A stretch of DNA of 64,000 bases from Aurantiacibacter zhengii (lineage in GTDB: Bacteria; Pseudomonadota; Alphaproteobacteria; Sphingomonadales; Sphingomonadaceae). Positions 31,893 through 41,054 of the stretch are shown piece by piece; positions within the stretch are counted from its first letter, which is position 1; every line of letters begins with the position of its first letter. Below the pieces are notes generated by a model that was not told the DNA's origin, ran no database searches, and saw only the letters and a list, made by a program, of their open reading frames with translations. Where the stretch lies: the NCBI RefSeq assembly GCF_003584125.1, contig NZ_QXFL01000003.1:62001-126000 (forward strand), in the 5' to 3' direction. A program made the position numbers and the translations under genes.

Positions 31893-34636
31893 CAGCCCTT
31901 CTTGAGCAGGTCCGCCAGTCCGGCAAATGCCTGTCCGCCATCGCCCTTCGGCTCGGCCCGCCGCGGAGGTGGAGGGCCCTTGTGCGGTTTGCCGCCTGGC
32001 TTGCTTCCTGCCTTGCCATGGGGCTGACTTTTTTTGCTGCCATCGCGGCGCGGCTTGCGCGGCCCACCGCGGGCGGGGGCAAAATCCTTTCGCGGTGCGC
32101 GCCAGGTCCACGGTAGCGGGCGTGGCGGTCCGTATGCGCCTTCGGCCAGTTCTGCCGCCTGACCCGGGCGGAAGCCAGCGTCTTTCATGAGGCTGCGAAA
32201 GCTTTCCGGCGCAAGGCCCATGCTCGTGGCAAGCGCCGTGTCCACCGCAAATCCGCGTGTGTCCCTGCCTTGCGGAGCCTTGGCGCGTTGTTCGTGCGCG
32301 GCGCGGAACAGCTTTTCCGCCATGTCGATGCGGATTGCCTGCTTGCCCGCACGGCGATAACCCGCAGGCGGCCTGTCCGCGCTTTCGATGACAGCTTCCA
32401 TGTCTTCGCGCACCGGGCGCGGATCGAGGGCGAGCCGGTGCAGCAAGTGACGCGGCGCTGGTTTCAGTAGCGCGGGCACGAAAACATCGAGAGAGCCGAT
32501 GGTGACGCCAAGACGGCGCAGGAAAGGCCGCTTTTCCTTGGGCACGTGAGCAAGGCCAGCATCCTCGCGCCGGGTTGTGCCGTTGCGGTCTGCCAGTGTC
32601 AGCAGCAGGGCACGCACCTCGGTTCCGGCGTCGGGATCGGTGGCGGCATCTTCCAGGGCACGCAACGGAGCGAGCGGCGCGAGCTGCTCTTCCAGCCACA
32701 TCTCCAGGGCATCCTGCAGCCGTGCGCGGTGTGCGGGGTCGAGCTGGCCCAATTCCTTTGCCATCACCAGGCGCGGGCGGCTGGGCGTCTTGCCCTTTTC
32801 CAGCATGGCAACGGGCTGATCGCCGCGCATGATCTGGCCGTTCTCGATGCGCAGGTCGCCCAGCTCGTCGGCCACCAGCTTCTGCGCCTTTTGCGCCAGC
32901 AGGCTGGCCATGTGCTTTTCGGCAGCAGCAAGCATCAGCTTGCGCTCTTCGCTCGACGCCTCGGCATCGACCACGAACCGGAAACCTTCGAGATGGCCGA
33001 TCGGCTGGTCCTCCACCGTGACCTGGCCATCGTCCTTCAATTCAACGCGCAAGAGGCCTGCATCCTTTCCCATACCCTTCATCAATACCGATGTTCGGCG
33101 ATTTACGAAACGCTCCGTCAATTTCTGGTGCAGCGCGTCCGACAGTTTCGCCTCGGCCGAGCGGGCCCGGGCCGCCATCTCGTCGCGCGCCAGCACCCAG
33201 TCCGGCCTCTGGCAGATATAGGCCCAGCTGCGAATACCCGACAGTCGCCCCTGCAGCGTGTCGATATCGCCCGAGGTGTTTCCGAGCTCGGAAATCCGCG
33301 CAGCCACGAAATCCGCCCCGATATGGCCGCCCTTCAGATCCGACCAGAGGCGGGCGACGAAGCGGGAATGCGCATCGGCGCCCTGCTGGCGGAAGTCGGG
33401 CAACTGGCACGCTTCCCAGAAGCGGCGGACATTGCCCGGCGTCCTGACGTCGCTCGCTATCTCGGGCTGTTCCGCCAGGCGCTTGAGCACGGAATGATCG
33501 ATCGCTTCGGGCGCAGGGGCCAGTCCCTCCTGCAAGGGTCGCGCCTCGAGATCTCCGATGAGCACGTCGAGATTGTCGAAGCGGGGATTGGGTTGGCGCC
33601 AATAGAGCTTCGTGATCGGGGCGAAACGGTGGTTCTCTATCGCGTAGACCTCGTCCTCGGTCAGTTCCAGCGGTGCGCCACGGCGATTGCCCGAGAGTGT
33701 GCCGAAACTGCCATCGGTCTGGTGGCGACCCGCCCGCCCGGCGATCTGCGCCATCTCGGCCGGGGTTAGCCTGCGCTGGCGCACGCCGTCGAACTTGGAA
33801 AGGGCGGCAAAGGCGACGTGATGCACGTCGAGATTGAGACCCATGCCGATAGCATCGGTGGCAACGATGTAATCCACCTCACCGGATTGGAACAATTCCA
33901 CCTGACGGTTTCGCGTTTGCGGTGAAAGCGCGCCCATCACGACGGCAGCCCCACCGCGAAAACGGCGCAGCAGTTCGGCCACCTGGTAAACCTGCTCGAT
34001 CGAGAAGGCCACGATGGCGCTGCGCGGTGGCAGGCGGGAAAGCTTGGCGCTGCCGGCATAGCTTAGCGTTGAAAAACGGGGGCGCTCCTCAATCTGGGCG
34101 CCGGGTATCAGCGTGCGCACCATCGGTTCCAGCGTGGCGGAGCCAAGCAGCATGGTTTCTTCCCGTCCGCGCGCGTTCAGCAGCCGGTCGGTGAAGATGT
34201 GCCCACGCTCACGGTCAGCGCCGAGCTGCGCCTCGTCCAGGGCCACGAACGCGCGGCCCCCGCCATCGCGCGGCATGGCCTCTGCCGTGCACATGAAGTA
34301 GCGGGCATTGGGCGGTTCGATCCGTTCCTCGCCGGTGATGAGCGCGCAGGCACTCTCGCCCTTCAGACGGCAGACCTTGTCGTAGACTTCCCGCGCCAGC
34401 AGCCGCAGCGGGAAGCCGATTGCGCCGCTGGAATGCCCGCACATGCGCTCTATCGCGAGATGGGTCTTGCCGGTGTTGGTCGGGCCGAGGACGGCGCGAA
34501 TCCGGCTGTCGGTGGACTTGGCGGTGCGGGACGGTGTCACAGTGGCCCAGACATGGCCTTTCCCCTCGCGTGACGCAACCGAGGGGCGGTCATTACCCCC
34601 GCAGACTCGGTTCGGCGCTGGACAGACTCGGCTCAT
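31892..34636 (-). CDS. Suv3-like DExH helicase
   Basis: A large helicase (914 residues from ATG 34636). Walker A is AVLGPTNTGKTHLAIERM, motif II is FVALDEAQLGADRERGH, and motif III is LLGSATL. Domain 2 contains VDYIVATDAIGMGLNLDVHH and AQIAGRAGRHQ. This sequence set matches the Suv3/mitochondrial RNA helicase group common in Alphaproteobacteria. The last 100 residues are basic and rich in Gly, Pro and Lys, typical of RNA-binding tails. Start alternatives are ATG 34636 and GTG 34540, just before the helicase core; the longer in-frame start at 34747 overlaps the M23 gene promoter region. It is coupled to the S4 gene. Confidence 0.9.
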   Translation of the reverse strand: MSRVCPAPNRVCGGNDRPSVASREGKGHVWATVTPSRTAKSTDSRIRAVLGPTNTGKTHLAIERMCGHSSGAIGFPLRLLAREVYDKVCRLKGESACALITGEERIEPPNARYFMCTAEAMPRDGGGRAFVALDEAQLGADRERGHIFTDRLLNARGREETMLLGSATLEPMVRTLIPGAQIEERPRFSTLSYAGSAKLSRLPPRSAIVAFSIEQVYQVAELLRRFRGGAAVVMGALSPQTRNRQVELFQSGEVDYIVATDAIGMGLNLDVHHVAFAALSKFDGVRQRRLTPAEMAQIAGRAGRHQTDGSFGTLSGNRRGAPLELTEDEVYAIENHRFAPITKLYWRQPNPRFDNLDVLIGDLEARPLQEGLAPAPEAIDHSVLKRLAEQPEIASDVRTPGNVRRFWEACQLPDFRQQGADAHSRFVARLWSDLKGGHIGADFVAARISELGNTSGDIDTLQGRLSGIRSWAYICQRPDWVLARDEMAARARSAEAKLSDALHQKLTERFVNRRTSVLMKGMGKDAGLLRVELKDDGQVTVEDQPIGHLEGFRFVVDAEASSEERKLMLAAAEKHMASLLAQKAQKLVADELGDLRIENGQIMRGDQPVAMLEKGKTPSRPRLVMAKELGQLDPAHRARLQDALEMWLEEQLAPLAPLRALEDAATDPDAGTEVRALLLTLADRNGTTRREDAGLAHVPKEKRPFLRRLGVTIGSLDVFVPALLKPAPRHLLHRLALDPRPVREDMEAVIESADRPPAGYRRAGKQAIRIDMAEKLFRAAHEQRAKAPQGRDTRGFAVDTALATSMGLAPESFRSLMKDAGFRPGQAAELAEGAYGPPRPLPWTWRAPRKDFAPARGGPRKPRRDGSKKSQPHGKAGSKPGGKPHKGPPPPRRAEPKGDGGQAFAGLADLLKKG

Positions 34637-34750
34637 CGCCGTTAAGCGCAAATTTACTTTATTGCGGCACTCTTTCAGACAATTACCGGGGCCCGAAGGT
34701 ATGGGCGGAAAACACCCCATCTGGAATGCGGCATTTATCACGGCCATCGA

Positions 34751-34756
34751 AGGAGG
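34751..34756 (+). promoter_or_regulatory. Shine-Dalgarno AGGAGG that fixes the TTG start
   Basis: A perfect AGGAGG lies five bases before TTG 34762. It identifies that rare start codon as the true beginning of the M23 peptidase. Confidence 0.8.
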
Positions 34757-34761
34757 GCGCG

Positions 34762-36378
34762 TTGTTCACCGAACGCGGCAGTGAAGGACAGGTATCGGCA
34801 GTGGGCAGCAGCTCGCCCGCCGACCCGTCGCTGGCGGGTGTGGCCGACGCGGGCGAAGCGAAGCCCAAACGCCGCAAGCGTGCAGCCGCGACGCTGGGCG
34901 AAGCCGCCGGCGGCTGGCGCACCGCAATAGGCTCGCGCCTCTCCCGCCTCGATCTTGCGCCTGACCTTGGCAGCGATATCGGCTCGCGCCGCTGGCTGCG
35001 CGGCGTCGCAACGCTGGTAGGTCTTTCCGCAGTTGCCATTGCTGCATTCCCCGGATTTTCCGCCGTGGAGGCGGCACCCGCCATGCGCATCGACGACCGG
35101 GTGCGCGACGAATTTCGCAGCCAGATGATCCTTCCCCTCGCGCTGGGCGCAGATAGCGGCCGCCGCATGGGGGCAACGCTGGCGGTGCAACCGCTGGCCT
35201 CGGCACCCGAACGCCCCAGCCTGGATCTGGTCGCAACCCTTGCCCAGGGCGACGGTTTCGACCGTATGCTTCGCCGGGCCGGGGTAAGCCGCGACGAGGC
35301 CGTGCTGATCGCCGGCATGGTAGGCGGGGCTGTCGATCTCGACTCGATCGAACCCGGCACACAGGTCGACATCACCCTTGGCCGCCGCGCCGCGCCCGAT
35401 GCGCCGCGCCCGGTGGATGCCCTCTCGTTCCGTGCCCGGTTCGACCTGCAACTGGTGGTGGAGCGGCGCGGCGACCGGCTTGCGCTCGATCCCCGTCCCA
35501 TCAAGGTGGACACTACCCCGCTGCGCATCCGCGCGCGGGTGGGCGACAGCCTCTATCGCTCTGCCCGCGCCGCTGGGGCACCGCCCAGCGCCGTGCAGCA
35601 GTTCCTGCGCACCATCGGTACGGAGCTCGACATGAACCGCGAGATCAGCGCGGGTGACGAGTTCGACATGATCGTGGATTATCGCCGTGCAGCCACGGGC
35701 GAGGTGGAAGTCGGCGACCTTGTCTACGCCGCGATCATCCGCGGCGATCGGCCGCGCAAGCAGATGATGCGGTTTGGCCGCGAGGGCCAGTTCTACGATG
35801 CATCGGGCGAAGGCGCGGCACAGGACGGTCTGGTCGCTCCCGTACCTGGCGCGATCACTTCGCGCTACGGCATGCGCCGCCACCCCATCCTGGGCTATCG
35901 CCGGATGCATTCCGGTCTCGACTTTCGGGCGCGCCACGGCACGCCGATCTATGCCGCCACCGACGGCACGGTCAATTTTGCCGGGCGCAACGGCGGCTAC
36001 GGCAATTTCGTGCGCATCCGCCACGGTGGCAACCTGTCGACTGGTTACGCTCACATGAGCCGGATTGCCGTGCGCAATGGAGAGCAGGTTCGCCGCGGCC
36101 AGGTAATCGGCTACGTCGGTTCGACCGGCCTCTCCACCGGTCCGCACCTGCATTACGAGATGTATCGCGGCGGGCAGAAGATCGACCCGGCCAGCGTGCG
36201 CTTCGTCAACCGGGCCCAGCTGTCCGGGCAGGATCTCGTCAATTTCCGCGAACAGCTGGTTCGCCTGCAGCTGGTGGAACCCGGCGCAGCCCTGTCGGAC
36301 CTGCCGCAAGATCCGGCGGAGCAGGACGAGCCCGTGCGCGAAATCGACCGGATCGAGAATCGTCAGAAGGTCAGCTAG
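34762..36378 (+). CDS. M23-family peptidase with OapA-like region (TTG start)
   Basis: The 538-residue membrane-anchored peptidase has a basic cytosolic N-terminus (KPKRRKR near 34-40) and a transmembrane helix at about 80-100. A periplasmic region follows with TLAQGDGFDRMLRRAGVSRD and RVGDSLYRSARAAGAPPSA modules. The M23 domain spans about 355-475. Its zinc ligands are intact: MHSGLDFRARHG (His, Asp) and GPHLHYE (His). It should cut peptidoglycan cross-links. TTG 34762 is chosen because AGGAGG (34751-34756) sits five bases upstream; ATG 34726 has no such site. It is divergent from the Suv3-like helicase. Confidence 0.92.
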   Translation: MFTERGSEGQVSAVGSSSPADPSLAGVADAGEAKPKRRKRAAATLGEAAGGWRTAIGSRLSRLDLAPDLGSDIGSRRWLRGVATLVGLSAVAIAAFPGFSAVEAAPAMRIDDRVRDEFRSQMILPLALGADSGRRMGATLAVQPLASAPERPSLDLVATLAQGDGFDRMLRRAGVSRDEAVLIAGMVGGAVDLDSIEPGTQVDITLGRRAAPDAPRPVDALSFRARFDLQLVVERRGDRLALDPRPIKVDTTPLRIRARVGDSLYRSARAAGAPPSAVQQFLRTIGTELDMNREISAGDEFDMIVDYRRAATGEVEVGDLVYAAIIRGDRPRKQMMRFGREGQFYDASGEGAAQDGLVAPVPGAITSRYGMRRHPILGYRRMHSGLDFRARHGTPIYAATDGTVNFAGRNGGYGNFVRIRHGGNLSTGYAHMSRIAVRNGEQVRRGQVIGYVGSTGLSTGPHLHYEMYRGGQKIDPASVRFVNRAQLSGQDLVNFREQLVRLQLVEPGAALSDLPQDPAEQDEPVREIDRIENRQKVS

Positions 36379-36456
36379 CGTCTTCGCAGCTTGCCGCTGC
36401 GACCGGCTTCCTCTGCCGATTGCCCAAGCGTTTCTTTTGCGGCACATGGGATCGCC

Positions 36457-37449
36457 ATGAGAAGCTATCCCAACAGCCGCCTCCGCCGTTCTCGCGCCAC
36501 CAGCTGGAGCCGCGCCATGCACCGCGAAACGGTGCTGACCAGCGCGGACCTGATCTGGCCGCTGTTCGTCACCGGGGGCAAGGGTGTGGAAGACCCCGTC
36601 ACCAGCCTGCCCGGCGTGTCCCGCTGGTCGGTCGACGGGATTGCTTCCCGGGCGAAGGAAGCGGTGGAACTGGGCATTCCCTGCATTGCTCTGTTTCCCA
36701 ATACGCAGGCAGACCTGCGCAGCGAGACGGGCGAAGAAGCGCTCAATCCCGACAACCTGATGTGCCGCGCCATCAAGGCGATCCGCGATGCCTGCGGCGA
36801 TACAATCGGCATCCTTACCGACGTGGCGCTGGACCCCTATACCACGCACGGGCAGGACGGCCTGGTGAACGACGCGGGTTATGTCGTGAACGACGATACC
36901 GTGGCCGTGCTGGTGGACCAGGCGCTGAACCAGGCAGAGGCGGGCGCGGACATCATTGCCCCGTCCGACATGATGGATGGCCGCGTGAAGGCGATCCGCA
37001 TGGCGCTGGAAATGGGCGGGCACCACAATATCCAGATCATGAGCTATGCAGCCAAGTACGCCAGCGCCTTCTATGGTCCGTTCCGCGATGCGGTGGGGTC
37101 CAGCGGGGTGCTGAAGGGCGACAAGAAGACCTACCAGATGGATCCGGCAAACGCGTCGGAGGCGCTGGCCGAAGTCGCTCTTGACATTGCCGAAGGTGCG
37201 GACAGCGTGATGGTGAAGCCGGGCCTTGCCTATCTCGACATCATCTGGCGCGTGAAGGAACGGTTCGAGGTACCGGTGTTCGCCTATCAGGTAAGCGGAG
37301 AATACGCCTTGATCGAGGCGGGAGCCGCTGCGGGCGTCGCCGACCGGGATGCCCTGTTGATGGAGAAGCTGGTCGGCTTCAAGCGCGCCGGCTGCTCTGG
37401 CGTGCTGACCTATCATGCTCCGGTGGCCGCGCGCATCCTGAATGGCTGA
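36457..37449 (+). CDS. hemB: Delta-aminolevulinic acid dehydratase
   Basis: The 330-residue enzyme joins two aminolevulinate molecules into porphobilinogen in heme synthesis. The opening YPNSRLRRSRATSWSRAMH and LIWPLFVTGGKG, the substrate-site Lys in KYASAFYGPFRDA and the Schiff-base Lys in SVMVKPGLAYLDI are clear. ADIIAPSDMMDGRVKAIR is also conserved. The metal loop reads DVALDPYTTHGQDGL, without the cysteine triad of the zinc-dependent type, so a Mg-dependent form is likely. ATG 36457 fits the family; it overlaps the GNAT gene by 8 bases. Confidence 0.96.
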   Translation: MRSYPNSRLRRSRATSWSRAMHRETVLTSADLIWPLFVTGGKGVEDPVTSLPGVSRWSVDGIASRAKEAVELGIPCIALFPNTQADLRSETGEEALNPDNLMCRAIKAIRDACGDTIGILTDVALDPYTTHGQDGLVNDAGYVVNDDTVAVLVDQALNQAEAGADIIAPSDMMDGRVKAIRMALEMGGHHNIQIMSYAAKYASAFYGPFRDAVGSSGVLKGDKKTYQMDPANASEALAEVALDIAEGADSVMVKPGLAYLDIIWRVKERFEVPVFAYQVSGEYALIEAGAAAGVADRDALLMEKLVGFKRAGCSGVLTYHAPVAARILNG

Positions 37450-38020
37450 CTTTCGTCACGAGACAGACCGCCTCGTCCTGCGCGACTGGCGCGAAGAGGA
37501 CTGGCCGCGCTTCTGGGAGCTGACCAATACGCCGCGTGTCATGCGCTGGCTGGGGGGCGTTGCCAGCGAGGCGACCATGGCAGCGGCCCGCGGGCGGCTG
37601 GAAGGCTACTGCGCGAAATTCGGCCACACCTTCTGGGTGCTGGAGCGCAAGGACGACGGCGATCACCTGTCCGGGGAAATGCTGGGCTTTTGCGGCCTGA
37701 AGCGCGCGAACGTCGAAGGCAGCCCGGTTTTCGACATGGTCGAAATCGGCTGGCGAATGCGCGAGGATTCCTGGGGCCGCGGCTACGCGAAGGAGGCGGC
37801 GACGGCCTGCCTGGACCTAGCCTTCGATCGCTTTGGAGCAGAGACGGTTATCGCGCTGACGCTGGATGGCAACGCCGCCAGCTGGGGCCTGATGCGCAGG
37901 CTGGGCATGACCCGGCGAGAAGACCTCGACTATATCGACGACAACTGGCCGGCAGAGTTCAATCCCAACATCGTTCACCTGATTACCGCGCAGGAGTGGG
38001 CGCAGCGCAGCGATGGTTGA
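37442..38020 (+). CDS. GNAT-family N-acetyltransferase
   Basis: A 192-residue acetyltransferase of the RimJ/RimL type. The N-terminal ETDRLVLRDWREEDWPRFWEL is typical, the acetyl-CoA pocket is GWRMREDSWGRGYAKEAATA, and the C-terminus has GNAASWGLMRRLGMTRREDL. Substrates of such proteins range from ribosomal proteins to small amines, so none is assigned. It overlaps hemB (8 bases) upstream and the membrane/spermidine synthase fusion (8 bases) downstream, so translation is coupled. Confidence 0.9.
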   Translation: MADFRHETDRLVLRDWREEDWPRFWELTNTPRVMRWLGGVASEATMAAARGRLEGYCAKFGHTFWVLERKDDGDHLSGEMLGFCGLKRANVEGSPVFDMVEIGWRMREDSWGRGYAKEAATACLDLAFDRFGAETVIALTLDGNAASWGLMRRLGMTRREDLDYIDDNWPAEFNPNIVHLITAQEWAQRSDG

Positions 38021-40202
38021 CGAGGCACCGCCGCGCCGGTGGCTGTTCACTGCCACAATCTTTGCCGGCAGCTTCCTGCTGTTCCTGGTGCAGCCGATGG
38101 TGGCGCGCATGGCGCTGCCGCAACTGGGCGGCGCGCCCAATGTCTGGAACAGCGCCATGCTGGTGTACCAGGCGCTGCTGCTGGCAGGATATGGCTATGC
38201 CCACGCGCTGGGCCGCTTTTCTCTCCGCAAGCAGGGGCTGATCCATCTGGGCGTGCTGTTGCTGGCCGGGCTTACCCTGCCACTCGCGCTGCCCGACACG
38301 GGCGCGCCGCCAAGCGGGTGGGAAGTGGTCTGGGTGCCCTGGCTGTTCGTCCTGACCGTCGGCCCGGCATTCTTCGCCGTGTCTGCGCAGGCGCCCTTGA
38401 TCCAGCGCTGGTTCGCCGCGCACCCGCAGGCGGGCGATCCCTATCCGCTCTATGCCGCGTCGAACCTTGGCAGTTTTGCCGGGCTGCTCGCCTACCCGCT
38501 GCTGGCAGAACCGCTCCTCAGCCTCGGCGCGCAGAGCTGGGGATGGACGCTGGGCTACATCGCCATGTTCGCCCTCGTCGGCGGCGCGATATTCAGCCGG
38601 GCGGACGACCTGGAGGATCATCACCCACCGGTCGAGGCGGAAGAGGTCGGCTGGAAGCGGAAGGCCCTGTGGCTGCTTTTGCCAGCGGTGCCATCGGGCC
38701 TGATGCTGTCCACCACCACCTTCCTCACCACCGATATCATGGCGATCCCGCTGCTCTGGGTCATTCCGCTGGGCCTATACCTGCTCAGCTTCACCATCGG
38801 ATTCGCCGAACGACGCGGTGCGGCGCAGGTCTTCCTGTTCCTCGCGCCGCTGGTGCTGCTTGTGGATGGCGGCATCGCTATCTTTGCGGCGGGCCGGGCC
38901 GATCTGCTGGCAGCCGGTGCCAGCGTAATGCTGCTGTTCGTGGTGGCGACCGCCCTGCATGCCCGCCTTTACGACCAGCGCCCGGGACCTGCGCGCCTGT
39001 CACAGTTCTATCTTTACATGGCCGCGGGCGGCGCGCTGGGCGGCGTGTTCACCGCCTTGCTGGCGCCTGTGCTGTTCGACTGGACGTGGGAACACCCGCT
39101 GCTGATCCTGGCCGCTGCCGCCCTCGTGCCGCTGGGCGCATGGCGCAGACTGATGGGCCTTATCACGAAGGATCGCCAGACCGTGCGGGTGGTGCTGATC
39201 GTGGGCCTTTTCGTTGTCTTCAACGCTGCCCTGCTGCTCTATGCCCGGGTGCAGGCAGAGACCGAGATGGTGTGGATCGACTGGCTCGCATTGCTGGTAA
39301 TCCTGTGCCTTGCCATGGTGCTGGCAGCGCGGAGGCTATCCTTCGTCATGGCCTGCGCCGCGCTGCTGTTGGCGCTGGGCGGCCTCAGCAACCTGATCGC
39401 CAGCGTGGAAGGCGGGCGCGAGCGCAGCTATTTCGGCATCTATTCGATCACCCAGCGCGATGACGGTGACCGTATCCTGATGCACGGCACAACGATTCAC
39501 GGCATCCAGCGCGGCGGCAGCGCCTCGCGCGAGCCCACCGCCTATTATGGGCGCAGTTCGGGCGTGGGCCTGGCGCTTGCCAATGCCTCGGCCATCGTTG
39601 GGCCCGATGCCCGGATCGGCGCGGTTGGCCTGGGGGTGGGAACACTCGCCTGCTATCGCCAGCCCGGGCAGCAATGGACCTTTTTCGAGATCGACCCCAC
39701 CGTCGTGCATTTCTCGCGCGATGGCAATTTCACCTTCCTCGACCAGTGCGCGCCCGATGCCGCCATGGAACTGGGTGACGCGCGGCTCAGACTGCAGGCC
39801 CTGCCGCCGGGCAGTTTCGACATCCTGGTTATCGATGCCTTTTCGTCCGATGCCATTCCGCTGCATCTGCTGACGGCGGAGGCGATGGCCATCTACGAGC
39901 GAGCCCTGGCGCCGGGAGGGCTCTTGCTGCTGCACACCTCGAACCGCTATGTCCGGCTGGAACCTGTCGTGGCGCGGCTGGCCGAGGTGCGCGACCTTCA
40001 TGCCATGGTATGGCAGGATGAACCGGCGCGGCGGAACGACCTCTATTCGTCCACGTGGATCGCGCTGGCACCCCGCCGCGCGCCGCTGGATGCCTTGTCG
40101 ACCACCGCCGACTGGCGCTTGCTCGTGCCTCCGGAAGGGCCGGTTTGGACCGACAACTATGCCTCTGTATTGCCTTACCTAGTGTGGGAGAACTTTCTGT
40201 GA
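38013..40202 (+). CDS. Fused membrane (MFS-like)/spermidine synthase-like protein
   Basis: The 729-residue protein has 14 or so hydrophobic segments (about 10-465) followed by a cytosolic spermidine synthase-type Rossmann domain (about 480-729). The first part begins RWLFTATIFAGSFLLFLVQP. The second contains YFGIYSITQRDDGDRILMHG, IGAVGLGVGTLACY and LVIDAFSSDAIPLHLLT, the fold's SAM-site blocks. Whether it makes polyamines is not known; the family is often called fused MFS/spermidine synthase, with unknown substrate. It overlaps neighbours on both sides (8 and 4 bases). Confidence 0.88.
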   Translation: MVDEAPPRRWLFTATIFAGSFLLFLVQPMVARMALPQLGGAPNVWNSAMLVYQALLLAGYGYAHALGRFSLRKQGLIHLGVLLLAGLTLPLALPDTGAPPSGWEVVWVPWLFVLTVGPAFFAVSAQAPLIQRWFAAHPQAGDPYPLYAASNLGSFAGLLAYPLLAEPLLSLGAQSWGWTLGYIAMFALVGGAIFSRADDLEDHHPPVEAEEVGWKRKALWLLLPAVPSGLMLSTTTFLTTDIMAIPLLWVIPLGLYLLSFTIGFAERRGAAQVFLFLAPLVLLVDGGIAIFAAGRADLLAAGASVMLLFVVATALHARLYDQRPGPARLSQFYLYMAAGGALGGVFTALLAPVLFDWTWEHPLLILAAAALVPLGAWRRLMGLITKDRQTVRVVLIVGLFVVFNAALLLYARVQAETEMVWIDWLALLVILCLAMVLAARRLSFVMACAALLLALGGLSNLIASVEGGRERSYFGIYSITQRDDGDRILMHGTTIHGIQRGGSASREPTAYYGRSSGVGLALANASAIVGPDARIGAVGLGVGTLACYRQPGQQWTFFEIDPTVVHFSRDGNFTFLDQCAPDAAMELGDARLRLQALPPGSFDILVIDAFSSDAIPLHLLTAEAMAIYERALAPGGLLLLHTSNRYVRLEPVVARLAEVRDLHAMVWQDEPARRNDLYSSTWIALAPRRAPLDALSTTADWRLLVPPEGPVWTDNYASVLPYLVWENFL

Positions 40203-40792
40203 CCGCGAATAGCCAGATAACCGGCGACCCCCGCTTTCCCGGTGCCACGATCCTGCCCTTCGAAGGCAAGGTGCCGAAGATTCACGAAAGCGCCTTCGTC
40301 GCGCCCGGTGCCCGTATCATCGGCGATGTCACGATCGGGCCGGAGGCCAGCGTCTGGTACAATTGCGTCCTGCGCGGCGACATCCACCGCATCGAGGTTG
40401 GCGCGCGCAGCAACGTACAGGATGGCAGCGTCTTCCACGTCGAGGGCCCTCGACCCGACACCGATGGCGAGCCGACGATTATCGGCGAGGATTGCGTGAT
40501 CGGTCACATGGCCGTGGTACACGGGTGCCAGCTGGAAAACCGCGCCTTTGTCGGCATGGGGGCGGTCGCGATGGACGGGGCGCGCATTGCCGAGGGCGGA
40601 ATGCTGGGGGCGGGGGCGCTGCTCAGCCCGGGCAAGATGATTGGCCGCGGCGAAATCTGGATCGGGCGCCCGGCCAAGTATTACCGCACGCAGGACGATG
40701 CCCAGATCGAGAAGATCAGGTTCCAGACGGAGCGTTACTGCCAGCTGGCGCAAAAGCACCTGGCAGAACTGCGTGCCGCGACCCAGGGTTGA
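40199..40792 (+). CDS. Gamma-class carbonic anhydrase-like hexapeptide protein
   Basis: The 197-residue left-handed beta-helix protein has repeated hexapeptides: PKIHESAFVAPGARIIGDVT, GPEASVWYNCVLRGDIHRI, GARSNVQDGSVFHVE. His residues in VFHVEG, IGHMAVVHGC suit a trimer-interface metal site. YrdA/CaiE-type members hydrate carbon dioxide in some species; in others activity is absent. GTG 40199 overlaps the previous stop as GTGA. The next gene (DUF167) begins inside its 3' end. Confidence 0.9.
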   Translation: MTANSQITGDPRFPGATILPFEGKVPKIHESAFVAPGARIIGDVTIGPEASVWYNCVLRGDIHRIEVGARSNVQDGSVFHVEGPRPDTDGEPTIIGEDCVIGHMAVVHGCQLENRAFVGMGAVAMDGARIAEGGMLGAGALLSPGKMIGRGEIWIGRPAKYYRTQDDAQIEKIRFQTERYCQLAQKHLAELRAATQG

Positions 40793-41054
40793 ATTTCCGC
40801 CGCCCACGGCCCTGCAAGCCCTGACGGACAAGGAGGGGCGGCTGGCAGTCCGCGTAACTCCCGGCGCACGAAGCGAGGGGATCGAAATCAGGGCGGGCAG
40901 GGTGCTGGTGAAAGTCCGGGCAAAACCGCAAGACGGCGCGGCCAACGAAGCAGTCAAAACAATGCTGGCCAAGGCCCTGGGCTGTGCGCCTTCGCACATC
41001 GTATTGTTGCGCGGCGCAACTTCGCGGGAAAAGGTGTTCGCTATAGCGAGCTAG
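40773..41054 (+). CDS. DUF167 (YggU) family protein
   Basis: A 93-residue protein of the DUF167/YggU family. The diagnostic blocks are LAVRVTPGARSEGIEI, LVKVRAKPQDGAANEAVKTML and IVLLRGATSREKVFAI. The fold is known from structures but not the function. The start is GTG 40773, 20 bases inside the carbonic anhydrase gene; no other standard start lies before the domain. Its stop overlaps that of yoaK on the opposite strand. Confidence 0.88.
   Translation: MPRPRVEFPPPTALQALTDKEGRLAVRVTPGARSEGIEIRAGRVLVKVRAKPQDGAANEAVKTMLAKALGCAPSHIVLLRGATSREKVFAIAS

Noticed and set aside
34738-37416. Open frame of 892 codons on the minus strand opposite the M23 gene and hemB
   Set aside because: It crosses two convincing plus-strand genes and their gap, and is His/Ala/Gly-rich without motifs, typical of a GC-bias shadow.
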